From an uncultured Flavobacteriaceae bacterium (GTDB lineage: Bacteria; Bacteroidota; Bacteroidia; Flavobacteriales; Flavobacteriaceae): a DNA stretch of 64,000 nucleotides. Below are positions 16,967 through 26,325 of the stretch, one piece after another (the first letter of the stretch is position 1; each line of letters opens with the position of its first letter). The DNA is taken from contig CANKYF010000006.1 of assembly GCA_947487895.1 (NCBI GenBank), positions 169,801-233,800 of the forward strand, in the 5' to 3' direction. The translations under genes and the position numbers were made by a program. Under the pieces are notes generated by a model. That model had not been told where the DNA came from. It saw nothing but the letters and a program-made list of their open reading frames with translations, and did not search any database.

Positions 16967-17937
16967 TAGTCTAAAGATTGATTTTCCATAGAAGCATGTT
17001 CTAGCAATTTACTAAACTCTTTAGCAGTTAAACTTCCGTAGTAAAAGTTAACAGGATTAATATTATTGCCATCTTTACGTATTTCGTAATGCAAATGTGG
17101 TGCTTGAGAACGCCCTGTGCTACCAACAAAACCTATAATATCACCACGCTTAACCTTTTGGTTTTTTCTAACGTTGTATTTGTATAAATGCGCATAAAGG
17201 CTAATATATCCAAATCCATGATCAATTCTTATATGTTTACCATAGCCACTGGAACCAGAGTCAGCTCTAACTACTACGCCGTCACCACTAGCGTAAACAG
17301 GAGTTCCTCTTGGGGCTGTAAAATCCATACCCTTATGCATTTTTCTAACTTTGGTAAACGGGTCTGAACGCATACCATAACCAGAAGCCATTCTGGTTAA
17401 ATCTTCATTGCTTACAGGTTGTATAGCAGGAATAGCCGCTAATAATTTTTCTTTTTCTTCAGCAAGCACTTTAATTTCATCTAAAGACTTAGATTGTACT
17501 ACAATTTGCTTTTGAAGTATATCTAAACGTTTATTACTTTCTATAATTAATTTAGAATTATCAAAGCCTTCAAATTGTTTATATCTGTTAATTCCTCCAA
17601 AACCAGCGCGTCTTTGAGCATCAGGTATTGGATTGGCTTCAAAATATACACGATAAAGATTATTATCTCTGTCTGCTATGTTTTCTAAAACAACTTCAGC
17701 ATCGGTCATTTTTTTATTCAGAATGTCATATTGAAATTCCATGTTTTGAAGTTCCCGTTTTAAAGCCTTTTCTTTCGGAGATTCAATGTACTGCCCCGCT
17801 ATAAAAACAAAACCAAAAGCAAACAATCCAGAAGCTAATAAAAACAACAAAGCATACATAAATGATGTTGATTTTTTGCGCTCAATTTTACGATAAGAAA
17901 GTGATTCTGGATCGTAGTAATATTTTACCTTACTCAT
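16966..17937 (-). CDS. Membrane-anchored M23 family metallopeptidase
   Basis: 323 residues from ATG 17937 (MSKVKYYYDPESLSYRKIE, the typical start of this flavobacterial group). Transmembrane helix at 27-48, coiled coil about 55-185, then a LytM/M23 domain: HKGMDFTAPRGTPVYASGDG with the first zinc ligands His and Asp, and APHLHYEIR with the HxH motif. It probably cleaves peptidoglycan cross-links or activates an amidase. An upstream in-frame ATG at 18009 is rejected because that extension runs through an inverted repeat. Divergent from alaS. Confidence 0.93.
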   Translation of the reverse strand: MSKVKYYYDPESLSYRKIERKKSTSFMYALLFLLASGLFAFGFVFIAGQYIESPKEKALKRELQNMEFQYDILNKKMTDAEVVLENIADRDNNLYRVYFEANPIPDAQRRAGFGGINRYKQFEGFDNSKLIIESNKRLDILQKQIVVQSKSLDEIKVLAEEKEKLLAAIPAIQPVSNEDLTRMASGYGMRSDPFTKVRKMHKGMDFTAPRGTPVYASGDGVVVRADSGSSGYGKHIRIDHGFGYISLYAHLYKYNVRKNQKVKRGDIIGFVGSTGRSQAPHLHYEIRKDGNNINPVNFYYGSLTAKEFSKLLEHASMENQSLD

Positions 17938-17997
17938 TACGTTATTTATACTATTTTTGCATGGAATAAAATCAAGCTTAAAGCCTGAGTTTTTAAT

Positions 17998-18060
17998 GCT
18001 AACGACCAAACCTGTGCAATATTATTAAAATATTTTGTTGTTAGCCCCATTCACAGGTTT
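17998..18060. repeat. Inverted-repeat element related to the one at 43698
   Basis: GCTAACGAC (17998-18006) pairs with GTTGTTAGC (18037-18045) over 8 of 9 positions plus a wobble, with an inner AATATT/AATATT stem. A second perfect pair AAACCTGTG (18008-18016) / CACAGGTTT (18052-18060) overlaps it. The 13-mer GTTGTTAGCCCCA (18037-18049) recurs exactly at 43753-43765. Function unknown; see findings. Confidence 0.6.
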
Positions 18061-18152
18061 AGAAATTCCGAATACAATAATAACATTCGGTGAGTAAAGA
18101 TAGAAATTGTTTTGCAATTTTAAATATTAATAAAAAGAGGATATCTGTATAA

Positions 18153-20765
18153 ATGAAGTCACAAGAGGTAAGATCTAAATTTTTAAGTTTTTTTGAAGAT
18201 AAACAACACGCAATAGTATCATCTGCACCAATGGTGTTAAAAGATGACCCAACATTAATGTTTGTAAATTCTGGTATGGCACCTTTTAAAGAATTCTTTT
18301 TAGGTAATGCAGAACCTAAAAGTAATAGAATTGCAGATACACAAAAGTGTTTACGTGTGTCTGGTAAACATAATGATTTAGAAGAAGTAGGGTATGATAC
18401 GTATCATCATACGCTTTTTGAAATGTTGGGTAATTGGAGTTTTGGTGATTATTTTAAAGAAGAAGCTATTGCTTGGGCTTGGGAATTATTGACTGAAGCT
18501 TACGGTATTGATAAAGATATTTTATACGTAACGGTTTTTGAAGGAGATAAAGAAGACGGTACTGAAATGGATACTGAAGCCTATGATTTTTGGAAAAAAC
18601 ACATTTCTGAAGACCGTATCTTAAAAGGGAATAAAAAAGATAATTTTTGGGAAATGGGAGATCAAGGCCCTTGTGGACCTTGTAGTGAGATACATGTTGA
18701 TATTCGCTCTGCGGAAGAAAAAGCAAAAGTTGATGGGAAGTCTCTTGTAAATATGGATCACCCGCAAGTGGTAGAAATCTGGAACTTAGTATTCATGCAA
18801 TACAATCGTAAAGCGAACGGCTCTCTTGAAACGTTACCAAATAAGCATATTGATACAGGGATGGGGTTTGAACGTTTGTGTATGGTATTACAAGGCGTGC
18901 AATCTAACTATGATACTGATGTTTTTACACCACTAATTAGAGAGATTGAAACCATTACAGGTAAAGATTACAACAAAGATGAAAAGGTAGATATTGCCAT
19001 TCGTGTGATTTCAGATCATGTACGTGCTGTGGCATTTTCGATTGCTGACGGACAATTACCAAGCAACGGCGGTGCGGGGTACGTAATTAGAAGAATTTTA
19101 CGTAGAGCAGTACGTTACGGGTTTACGTTTTTAGATAAAAAAGAACCATTTATTTATCGTTTAGTAGATGTTTTGAGTGAAAAAATGAGGGATGCGTTTC
19201 CAGAATTAAAATCTCAAAAACAACTTATTGAGAATGTTATTAAAGAAGAGGAACAATCGTTTTTAAGAACTCTTGAACAGGGATTAATTCTTTTAAATAG
19301 AATTGTTGAAGAAACAAAAGGCGATACTGTCTCTGGAGAAAAAGCTTTTGAATTATATGACACGTATGGTTTTCCAATAGATTTAACCTCTTTGATTTTA
19401 AGTGAAAAAGGGTATAAGTTAGATGAAGAAGGTTTTAATGAAGAACTTCAAAAGCAAAAAAATAGATCGAGAGTAGCTAGCGAAATGTCTACAGACGACT
19501 GGACAGTGTTAGTTGATGATGCTGAACAAGAATTTATTGGGTATGATGCACTCGAAGCTAATGTAAAAATAACAAGATACAGAAAAGTGACCTCTAAAAA
19601 AGAAGGTGAGATGTATCAATTAGTATTCAACTTAACACCGTTTTATGCTGAAGGAGGAGGACAAGTAGGAGATAAAGGTTATTTAGAAGATTCGCATGGT
19701 GATGTGGTTTATATTTTAGATACCAAAAAAGAGAATAATGTTATTATCCATTTTGCTAAAAATTTACCAAAACATTTAGGTGAAACGTTTAAAGCAGTTG
19801 TAGATGCTAAACAACGTTATAGAACAGAATGTAATCATACAGCAACCCACTTGTTGCATCAAGCATTACGTGAAATTTTAGGAACACATGTAGAGCAAAA
19901 AGGAAGTGCGGTACACTCTAAATATTTACGTTTTGATTTTTCGCATTTTTCTAAGTTAACTATTGAAGAATTACGAGATGTAGAAAACTTTGTAAATGCG
20001 AGAATTGATGGGAAATTACCATTAGAAGAAAAACGTAACATTACTATGGAAGAAGCTATTGCTGATGGTGCTATGGCATTATTTGGCGAAAAGTATGGAG
20101 ATACAGTTAGAGCCATACGTTTTGGGCAATCTATAGAGCTTTGTGGAGGAACGCATGTTAAGAATACAAGTGATATATGGCATTTTAAAATTGTATCTGA
20201 AGGTGCAGTAGCTGCCGGTATTAGAAGAATAGAAGCTATTACTAATGATGCTGTAAAAGATTTCTATCATGAAAATAATAGGGCGTATTTTGAAATGAAA
20301 GATTTGCTTAACAATGCTAAAGAGCCAGTTAAAGCACTTCAAAATTTACAAGAAGAAAACACTAGTTTAAGAAAGCAAATAGAGTCATTACTTAAAGATA
20401 AAGCTAAGAACATTAAAGGTGAGCTTAAAGGCGAGCTGACAAATGTAAATGGTGTTAACTTTTTAGCTAAGAAAGTAGATTTAGATGCCGCTGGTATTAA
20501 AGATGTAGCTTTTGAGTTAGGTAGTCAATTTGATAATTTATTCTTATTACTTGGAGCAGAACAAAAAGGAAAAGCGCTATTGTCATGTTATATATCTAAA
20601 GAATTAGTTGCTAATAAAGATTTAAATGCGGGACAAGTAGTTCGTGAACTTGGTAAATTTATCCAAGGTGGAGGAGGTGGACAGCCATTCTTTGCTACTG
20701 CAGGAGGTAAGAATCCATCTGGCATTGAGGAGGCTTTAAAGGAAGCTGTGAGTTACTTGAAATAA
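18153..20765 (+). CDS. alaS: Alanine--tRNA ligase
   Basis: 870 residues, full length. Class II catalytic domain (about 1-240: [39 protein letters not shown]), helical tRNA-recognition domain, editing domain with the zinc-binding [12 protein letters not shown] and CGGTHV motifs, and C-Ala domain rich in Gly ([16 protein letters not shown]). Charges tRNA-Ala and clears Ser/Gly mischarging. Monocistronic in appearance. Confidence 0.98.
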   Translation: MKSQEVRSKFLSFFEDKQHAIVSSAPMVLKDDPTLMFVNSGMAPFKEFFLGNAEPKSNRIADTQKCLRVSGKHNDLEEVGYDTYHHTLFEMLGNWSFGDYFKEEAIAWAWELLTEAYGIDKDILYVTVFEGDKEDGTEMDTEAYDFWKKHISEDRILKGNKKDNFWEMGDQGPCGPCSEIHVDIRSAEEKAKVDGKSLVNMDHPQVVEIWNLVFMQYNRKANGSLETLPNKHIDTGMGFERLCMVLQGVQSNYDTDVFTPLIREIETITGKDYNKDEKVDIAIRVISDHVRAVAFSIADGQLPSNGGAGYVIRRILRRAVRYGFTFLDKKEPFIYRLVDVLSEKMRDAFPELKSQKQLIENVIKEEEQSFLRTLEQGLILLNRIVEETKGDTVSGEKAFELYDTYGFPIDLTSLILSEKGYKLDEEGFNEELQKQKNRSRVASEMSTDDWTVLVDDAEQEFIGYDALEANVKITRYRKVTSKKEGEMYQLVFNLTPFYAEGGGQVGDKGYLEDSHGDVVYILDTKKENNVIIHFAKNLPKHLGETFKAVVDAKQRYRTECNHTATHLLHQALREILGTHVEQKGSAVHSKYLRFDFSHFSKLTIEELRDVENFVNARIDGKLPLEEKRNITMEEAIADGAMALFGEKYGDTVRAIRFGQSIELCGGTHVKNTSDIWHFKIVSEGAVAAGIRRIEAITNDAVKDFYHENNRAYFEMKDLLNNAKEPVKALQNLQEENTSLRKQIESLLKDKAKNIKGELKGELTNVNGVNFLAKKVDLDAAGIKDVAFELGSQFDNLFLLLGAEQKGKALLSCYISKELVANKDLNAGQVVRELGKFIQGGGGGQPFFATAGGKNPSGIEEALKEAVSYLK

Positions 20766-20771
20766 TCTATC

Positions 20772-20795
20772 TCGCAAAGTCGCAGAGATGCAAAG
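20772..20795 (+). repeat. Left 8-mer array flanking the GxxExxY gene
   Basis: Three tandem 8-mers TCGCAAAG, TCGCAGAG, ATGCAAAG. The reverse complement of 21314-21338 gives the related series TCGCTAAG, ACTCAAAG, CCACAAAG; 17 of 24 positions match, so they form imperfect inverted repeats around the gene. Confidence 0.65.
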
Positions 20796-20835
20796 TTTTA
20801 CTCTCTCGTCTTTGAGACATTGTACGAGAGTAAAA
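20796..20835. repeat. Hairpin upstream of the GxxExxY gene
   Basis: TTTTACTCTCTCGT pairs with ACGAGAGTAAAA (one two-base bulge), 14-nt loop. It might terminate alaS transcripts or belong to the GxxExxY cassette. Confidence 0.5.
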
Positions 20836-20871
20836 TTAAGATTTAGGTAAAAATCTAAATAAAAATATATT

Positions 20872-21264
20872 TTGGACCCTGAAGAATATTATGAAAATGA
20901 TTTAGCATCAATTATTGTTGATTGTTGTTATCATATTCATGTGAATTTAGGACCAGGTTTGTTAGAATCTGTTTATGAAGAAATATTGTATTCTGAACTT
21001 ACAGAAATTGGGTTGAAAGTAGAACGCCAAAAACAGCTGCCTGTGGTTTGGAAAACGAAAACCTTAGATTTAGGATTTAGGACAGATTTAATTGTTGAAA
21101 ATAAAGTGATTATAGAAATTAAATCAGTTATAGAGATTCACCCAGTTCACCCAAAACAATTGCTAACATATTTAAAATTAACGGGATTAAAATTAGGCTT
21201 ATTAATAAACTTTAATAGTCCATTGATAAAAACAGGAATAACAAGAATAGTAAATGGGTTATAG
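20872..21264 (+). CDS. GxxExxY family protein (PD-(D/E)XK nuclease-like)
   Basis: 130 residues from a TTG start; no in-frame ATG exists nearby. The name motif is G29-LL-E32-SV-Y35 (GPGLLESVYEE). Together with D72 (FRTDLIV) and E82-I-K84 (VIIEIKSV) this is the E...D...ExK pattern of the PD-(D/E)XK nuclease superfamily to which the family has been assigned. No biological role is established. The gene stands alone between inverted arrays of 8-mers, which suggests a small mobile or self-contained cassette (inference). Confidence 0.88.
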   Translation: MDPEEYYENDLASIIVDCCYHIHVNLGPGLLESVYEEILYSELTEIGLKVERQKQLPVVWKTKTLDLGFRTDLIVENKVIIEIKSVIEIHPVHPKQLLTYLKLTGLKLGLLINFNSPLIKTGITRIVNGL

Positions 21265-21313
21265 TTAAATATTTTATGTTTAACTGTTTTAACTTGACGC
21301 AATAACTTGAAAA

Positions 21314-21338
21314 CCTTTGTGGCTTTGAGTCTTAGCGA
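21314..21338 (-). repeat. Right 8-mer array flanking the GxxExxY gene
   Basis: Reads CCTTTGTGGCTTTGAGTCTTAGCGA on the plus strand in two-dozen bases; its complement is three degenerate 8-mers related to those at 20772-20795. It ends 10 bases before the GSCFA start codon. Confidence 0.6.
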
Positions 21339-21347
21339 GCTAAAAAC

Positions 21348-22313
21348 ATGAATCTTCAAACCAACATACCATTAACTAAGCGATCTAGTAATCTGATTGA
21401 TTATAAATCTAAGATTTTATTATTAGGTTCATGTTTTGTTGAGAATATTGGTGAAAAGTTAGAATACTTTAAGTTTCAAAACTTAGTGAATCCGTTTGGT
21501 GTTTTGTTTCATCCTAAAGCCTTAGAAACACTAATTTCAAGAGCTTTAATTTCAGATTTTTATTCTGAAGAAGATGTGTTTTTCCATAATGAACAGTGGC
21601 ATTGTTTTGATGCACATTCTAAATTGAGTAATGCTTCGAAAGCAGATTTGTTAAGTGATTTAAATAATCAAATAGATATAACAAATCAACAAATCAAAAC
21701 TTCAACTCATATAATTATAACACTAGGAACTTCTTGGGTATATCATTCTTTAGAAACTAATACTATAGTAGCTAATTGCCATAAAGTAACCCAGAAACAG
21801 TTTAAAAAAGAATTATTATCTGTTGATGAGATTACGGCATCTTTAAAAAATATACTGTCTTTAATTAACAATGTTAATCATAATGTACAAGTGCTATTTA
21901 CAGTGTCTCCTGTTAGGCATTTAAAAGATGGTTTTATTGAAAATGCACAAAGTAAGGCTCATTTAGTAACAGCTATCCATCAAGTTTTAAATCAAAAATC
22001 GCCAATAGAAAATCGTAATTCGTATTATTTTCCCTCATATGAAATTATGATGGATGAACTTCGTGATTACCGCTTTTATAGAGAAGATATGTTACATCCA
22101 AATGAGACCGCTATAAATTATATTTGGGAGAAATTCATAGAAGTATGGGTGTCAAATGAAGCTCAAAAGACTATGAAAGAAGTTGAGAGTATTCAAAAAG
22201 GGCTTACACATAAACCATTTAATTCTAATTCTGAAGCTCATTTGAAGTTTCTTAATAATTTAGAAGAAAAGAAAGCTGTGCTTAAGTCTAGGTTTCCAAA
22301 TATGAGGTTTTAA
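21348..22313 (+). CDS. GSCFA domain-containing protein
   Basis: 321 residues. Begins with the family motif LLLGSCFVENIGEKL and NPFGVLFHP, followed by the SGNH-hydrolase-like pattern (TLGTSWVYHS, FTVSPVRHLKDG, FPSYEIMMDELRDYRFYREDMLHPN). The Ser in GSCF and the late DxxH (DMLHPN) would correspond to SGNH active-site blocks. Cytoplasmic, no signal peptide; substrate unknown. A common single gene next to alaS in flavobacteria. Confidence 0.93.
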   Translation: MNLQTNIPLTKRSSNLIDYKSKILLLGSCFVENIGEKLEYFKFQNLVNPFGVLFHPKALETLISRALISDFYSEEDVFFHNEQWHCFDAHSKLSNASKADLLSDLNNQIDITNQQIKTSTHIIITLGTSWVYHSLETNTIVANCHKVTQKQFKKELLSVDEITASLKNILSLINNVNHNVQVLFTVSPVRHLKDGFIENAQSKAHLVTAIHQVLNQKSPIENRNSYYFPSYEIMMDELRDYRFYREDMLHPNETAINYIWEKFIEVWVSNEAQKTMKEVESIQKGLTHKPFNSNSEAHLKFLNNLEEKKAVLKSRFPNMRF

Positions 22314-22498
22314 GCTAAAAAATATTTTTAAAGGGCTTGCTTACAATGATGTAGGTAAATTTTTGTCATGAAGATTTGTTTAATCAGTTAGTGTAAATGT
22401 TCAATACGCTTCATCTTTTTTAATAACTGTTTGTCGAAAAATTGTCCTTTTAAATAACTTATATTGTAGATTTAAAATGCTATTAATCAGTTCGTATT

Positions 22499-22541
22499 AA
22501 AACATCAATTGCTCAATATTAAAGACGATTGATGTTTTTTT
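22499..22541 (+). terminator. Intrinsic terminator downstream of the GSCFA gene
   Basis: AAAACATCAAT pairs with ATTGATGTTTT, loop of about 18 nt, followed by T residues. It lies 186 nt after the stop codon, farther than usual. Confidence 0.7.
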
Positions 22542-22657
22542 GTTTAGACTTTTTAAAAAAGTTAATTAAGATGTTTAAAGAGTGTTGATTGTAATTGTAA
22601 ACATTTAATTTAATCTTTCATTAACTTAGAGGTAACCTAGGTGTTTAATACTATAAC

Positions 22658-22738
22658 TATATTTGTAGTGTTAATTTACATTTCAAAAATCATTAGTTAG
22701 ACTTCATATGTCGAAGGAAACTGATGTTTTTTTTTGCC
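22658..22738 (+). ncRNA. Candidate short transcript upstream of the DUF4230 gene
   Basis: TATATTTG (22658-22665) is a perfect -7 element. About 25 nt later CATTAGTT-AGA-CTTC pairs with GAAG-GAA-ACTGATG around an internal loop, followed by a run of nine T (about 22691-22738). This would give an RNA of about 65 nt or an attenuator for the gene at 22771. No TTG lies at the usual -33 position. Confidence 0.35.
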
Positions 22739-22770
22739 TTATTTCTAAGTAAATATTTCTAAATTAGTAC

Positions 22771-23385
22771 ATGCGAAAAATTCTATTTGGTGTAATAATT
22801 ACTTTAATAATTCTATTTTCTTTTAAATATTGTAATGATAAAAGAGAAGATAAAATTGTATTAAAACAAAGTTCTGCTCTTATTCAAAAGCAAATTAACA
22901 ATGTAGGGAAGTTAGTTGTTACAGAAGGTCATTTTAGTGAAGTATTCAATTACAATAACTCAAAAGAAATATTTGGAGACTATTTTACTTCAGAGAAAAA
23001 AGCATTAGTTGTTGTTAATGCTAGTGTCTCTATTCAATATGATTTAAGTAAAATTGAATTTGAAGTAGATGAAGGTAATAAAACACTTCATATTTTAAGT
23101 ATTCCAGAAGAAGAAATTAAAATTTCGCCAGATTTGGAATATTATGATATTCAATCAGATTTTCTAAACCCTTTTGAAGCTAAAGATTATAATGATATTA
23201 AGACTATTGTAAATCAATCTTTAACTAAGAAAATTGAAGCTTCAGAATTAAAAAGTAACGCTAAAAATAGGTTGCTAAGTGAGTTGTCTCAGTTTTACAT
23301 ATTAACCAATTCTTTTGGATGGACTTTGAGTTATAAAAAGGAACCAATACAATCACAAGAAGCCTTTAGTAACTTAAAATTATGA
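22771..23385 (+). CDS. DUF4230 domain-containing protein
   Basis: 204 residues. N-terminal membrane anchor (ILFGVIITLIILFSFKYC) then the DUF4230 fold (GKLVVTEGHFSEVFNY, ALVVVNASVSIQYDLSKIEFEVDEGNKTLHI, VNQSLTKKIEASELKSNAKNRLLSEL). The domain is faced to the periplasm; function unknown. Length and motifs are typical. Preceded by a terminator-like hairpin that might attenuate it. Confidence 0.9.
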   Translation: MRKILFGVIITLIILFSFKYCNDKREDKIVLKQSSALIQKQINNVGKLVVTEGHFSEVFNYNNSKEIFGDYFTSEKKALVVVNASVSIQYDLSKIEFEVDEGNKTLHILSIPEEEIKISPDLEYYDIQSDFLNPFEAKDYNDIKTIVNQSLTKKIEASELKSNAKNRLLSELSQFYILTNSFGWTLSYKKEPIQSQEAFSNLKL

Positions 23386-23468
23386 GGAAGCAGAATCAAA
23401 GATGATGCTTAGAAAACTAATTTACCATTTTAATTAAGATTTTTACTAATTAATATTAAATTGCGCGT

Positions 23469-24221
23469 ATGATAGATCCATATGTTAATTTAAGCATTGA
23501 TGATAAGGTAGGGGTGATTGAGTTTTTTCACCCTAACAGAAATTCAATGCCAAGTGATATTTTAGCGTTATTAGCAAAAACTATTACAGACGCTGGCGAA
23601 AACGATGAAATAAATATATTAGTTTTAAAAAGCGGTGGCGATAGAACTTTTTGTGCTGGAGCGAGTTTTAATGAAGTGATAACCATAGAAAACGAAGTAA
23701 CAGGAAAAGCCTTTTTCTCTGGATTTGCAAATGTTATTAATGCAATGAGAAAATGCCCTAAACTTATAATTGGTAGAGTGCAAGGTAAAACCGTTGGTGG
23801 TGGTGTAGGTTTAGCTGCAGCTACAGATTATTGTTTAGCAACACAATATGCCTCTATACGTTTAAGCGAATTAAGTATAGGTATTGGTCCGTTTGTTATT
23901 GAGCCTGCAGTTTCTAGAAAAATTGGAACAATTGCAATGTCACAAATGACAATAGATGCTGAAACGTTTTATTCCGCTGAATGGGCAAAAGAAAAAGGAT
24001 TGTATGCTGAAGTATTTGAAACAGCTGAAGAATTGGACGAAGCTGTTATTACACTAGCCAAAAAGTTGAGTACATATAATCCACAAGCTTTAAAAGAAAT
24101 GAAAAAAGTTTTTTGGAATGGAACTGATAATTGGGATGTATTACTTCAAGAAAGAGCAGCTGTAAGTGGAACTTTAGTTTTAAGTGAATTTACTAAGAAA
24201 ACATTGAAACGTTTTAGATGA
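23469..24221 (+). CDS. Enoyl-CoA hydratase/isomerase family protein
   Basis: 250 residues of the crotonase superfamily: the first oxyanion-hole segment FCAGASFNEV and the second VGGGVGLAAATDYCLA are clear, as is the start VGVIEFFHPNRNSMPSDIL. Hydrates or isomerises an enoyl-CoA thioester in fatty acid, branched-chain amino acid or aromatic acid breakdown. The exact substrate cannot be read; the position that usually carries the first catalytic Glu is occupied by Pro/Phe-rich sequence (GIGPFVIEPAV), so a specialised activity is possible. Confidence 0.88.
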   Translation: MIDPYVNLSIDDKVGVIEFFHPNRNSMPSDILALLAKTITDAGENDEINILVLKSGGDRTFCAGASFNEVITIENEVTGKAFFSGFANVINAMRKCPKLIIGRVQGKTVGGGVGLAAATDYCLATQYASIRLSELSIGIGPFVIEPAVSRKIGTIAMSQMTIDAETFYSAEWAKEKGLYAEVFETAEELDEAVITLAKKLSTYNPQALKEMKKVFWNGTDNWDVLLQERAAVSGTLVLSEFTKKTLKRFR

Positions 24222-24228
24222 TAAAAAA

Positions 24229-24263
24229 ATGCTCAAGAGAAAGTTTTCACTTTTCTTGAGCAT
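24229..24263 (+). terminator. Hairpin after the enoyl-CoA hydratase gene
   Basis: ATGCTCAAGAGAAAG pairs with CTTTTCTTGAGCAT around a short loop. No long T-tract. The remaining 145 bases up to the hydroxylase gene show no feature. Confidence 0.6.
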
Positions 24264-24408
24264 AACCAATGTCGCTACTAAAAATATAGTTCAAACGGGC
24301 TTTAATCTTAAAACTGTTAGAGCAACTAATTGTTCTTTCCTTCATTATTAAGACACCAACATTTCTGTTAGGTCACATTTTTTTTAAAATTTTTTTCGGG
24401 TATTGTTT

Positions 24409-26175
24409 TTACAGTGTAGAATAATCTTTTTCAAGCTGAATTATTCGCAATCCATCATCAATTAATTTACCTACTTCAGGCTTATTTTGTTTGATAGATT
24501 CTAAATGATTCAAAATGGTTTTACATAAACTATTTTCAGAGCTTAGAAAGGCTAATTCATATAATTCGACAACCAATAGCCAATCTTCAGGATGATTATT
24601 AATAAGTTCTTCAAGAACCTTAGTTCTAGAAATGGTTTTGTTTTTAGCAGATCTATAGTCTCTTATTTGTTTGTAGAGCTCTTCTAGCCTTAATCGCTCT
24701 TTAGATTTTTTTAGTTTTACGGTTTTTTCAGAAGGGACATGAGTAATAAGATTAAAGCTATTTAAATCTGCAGGCCCTGAAAAAGCAGAAATAATATCTT
24801 TGCCAATTACCATATCGTAATTACCCCATTCTGGTTTAAATAGAATATTATCATTGTGAGTTACTATACAATTTTTAAAACTTATCAAGATAATTTTTCC
24901 TTGAAGATTTCTTTTTCCAGTAATAATTTCACCAGAAACTTTAAGTCCTCCTTCAAATTCAAGAGTTGTAGTTTGTCCTTCAAAAATATTGTAGGCTGCT
25001 AAATCTCTAGGGCTCATATCTTCAATAGCAATATTAATACCTTTTAGTGTTCCTATTGGTGATCCAAACCCTTCAGAATGTGTCTTAATACCATGACCAA
25101 CTAATTCTTTTTCACGATAAGCCAGAGCTGTATTTCCAGTAGTTTGAACATAGATAGCTTGTCCTTCATTTTCAATGACATTCGTGAAAATTCCAGAAAT
25201 TTGAATGCCTGTACTCAATTCAATTGTACCTAAAGCTTTAGAAGTTATTAGTTTATTAATACCAGATAAACCTCCTTTTCTTAGCGCCATTGTGTTAGCA
25301 AACTCTTCTAGAATAAGACTTAAATGAGCAAAATTTGGAGTTACGAATAGTTGAGGTTGAGGTTTGGTAATATCAAAGTTTTTGTATGTAGCCTCAATGG
25401 AATATGGTAGTTTTTCAACATCGTTAGTCATACACCAAGCACTTTCACCAATTGAAGATAATAAGCCTGCACCATAAATTTTTGGATTTTCAACAGTACC
25501 TATTAATCCATATTCTACAGTCCACCAATGCAAATTTCTAATGAGAGCCATTTCACTTGGTTCTCCCATGTTTTGTTGTAATTCTTCAATGTTTTTTTCG
25601 GCTATATCAATGTCTTCTTGTTTGGTGTTTGAAGCTTCTTTTATAATTGATAAATGTCTAACAGTTTCATATAATTCATAATCTTTAGCTGAAGAAATAG
25701 CTTTAGAACCAATTTCACCAAAACGTCTTAAGTATTCAGAATATTCAGGATTAGCAATTATGGGAGCATGTCCTGCACCTTCATGAATAATATCGGGTGC
25801 AGGTGTGTATTCTATATTTTCTAATTGTCTAATATCACTTGCAATTACTAACACATTGTATGCTTGAAACTCCATAAAGGCATTTGGCGGGATAAAGCCA
25901 TCTACGGCAACTGCAGCCCAACCAATATCTTTTAAAATACGATTCATACCATACATATTAGGTATATCATCAATAGAAATGCCTGTTTGTTTTAAGCCTT
26001 GTAAATAAGATTTATGAGCAACTTTACTCAAAAAGTCTACATTTTTTCGCATTACGTAACGCCATACAGCTTGATCAATAGCAGAATAGTCCTCATAATT
26101 TTGAGGCTTCATAAATTGTTTAAGATGATTGGGTAAACGATTTAAAATAGGGTTAGACTCAATTAAGTTTTTCAT
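24409..26175 (-). CDS. Aromatic amino acid hydroxylase (phenylalanine 4-monooxygenase) with long C-terminal extension
   Basis: 588 residues. Non-haem iron, pterin-dependent hydroxylase that converts Phe to Tyr. Iron ligands are H131 and H136 (DIIHEGAGHAP) and E221 (WWTVEYGLIG). The catalytic core spans about 20-330. The remaining 250 residues (HGIKTHSEGFGSPIGTLKG, TTTLEFEGGLKVSGEI, GNYDMVIGKDIISAFSGPADL) form a beta-rich domain and a helical tail absent from the roughly 280-residue proteobacterial enzyme. I believe that this long form occurs in other flavobacteria. Monocistronic. Confidence 0.92.
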   Translation of the reverse strand: MKNLIESNPILNRLPNHLKQFMKPQNYEDYSAIDQAVWRYVMRKNVDFLSKVAHKSYLQGLKQTGISIDDIPNMYGMNRILKDIGWAAVAVDGFIPPNAFMEFQAYNVLVIASDIRQLENIEYTPAPDIIHEGAGHAPIIANPEYSEYLRRFGEIGSKAISSAKDYELYETVRHLSIIKEASNTKQEDIDIAEKNIEELQQNMGEPSEMALIRNLHWWTVEYGLIGTVENPKIYGAGLLSSIGESAWCMTNDVEKLPYSIEATYKNFDITKPQPQLFVTPNFAHLSLILEEFANTMALRKGGLSGINKLITSKALGTIELSTGIQISGIFTNVIENEGQAIYVQTTGNTALAYREKELVGHGIKTHSEGFGSPIGTLKGINIAIEDMSPRDLAAYNIFEGQTTTLEFEGGLKVSGEIITGKRNLQGKIILISFKNCIVTHNDNILFKPEWGNYDMVIGKDIISAFSGPADLNSFNLITHVPSEKTVKLKKSKERLRLEELYKQIRDYRSAKNKTISRTKVLEELINNHPEDWLLVVELYELAFLSSENSLCKTILNHLESIKQNKPEVGKLIDDGLRIIQLEKDYSTL

Positions 26176-26325
26176 TTACTTTTATTAGTGATTTTTTCTT
26201 AAAAATACAAAATCAGTATAAAATCTTCAAAAAATTATTAAAATCTTAAGAATATGAAAATTCAGTATATATCAAAATGCTTAATTGAGAATAAGATATA
26301 AAAGAAAAGAGTAAAAGTCTTTATT

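Larger units (their letters stand above)
22314..22770. other. 457-base intergenic region with two terminator-like hairpins
   Basis: No gene is supported. The region holds a terminator at 22499-22541, a perfect -7 element TATATTTG at 22658-22665 and a second hairpin with nine T residues at about 22691-22735, so it may encode one or two small transcripts before the DUF4230 gene. Confidence 0.5.

Noticed and set aside
16966..18009. Longer start of the membrane M23 peptidase
   Set aside because: The extension has no membrane or signal character and runs into the repeat at 17998; ATG 17937 matches the usual start.
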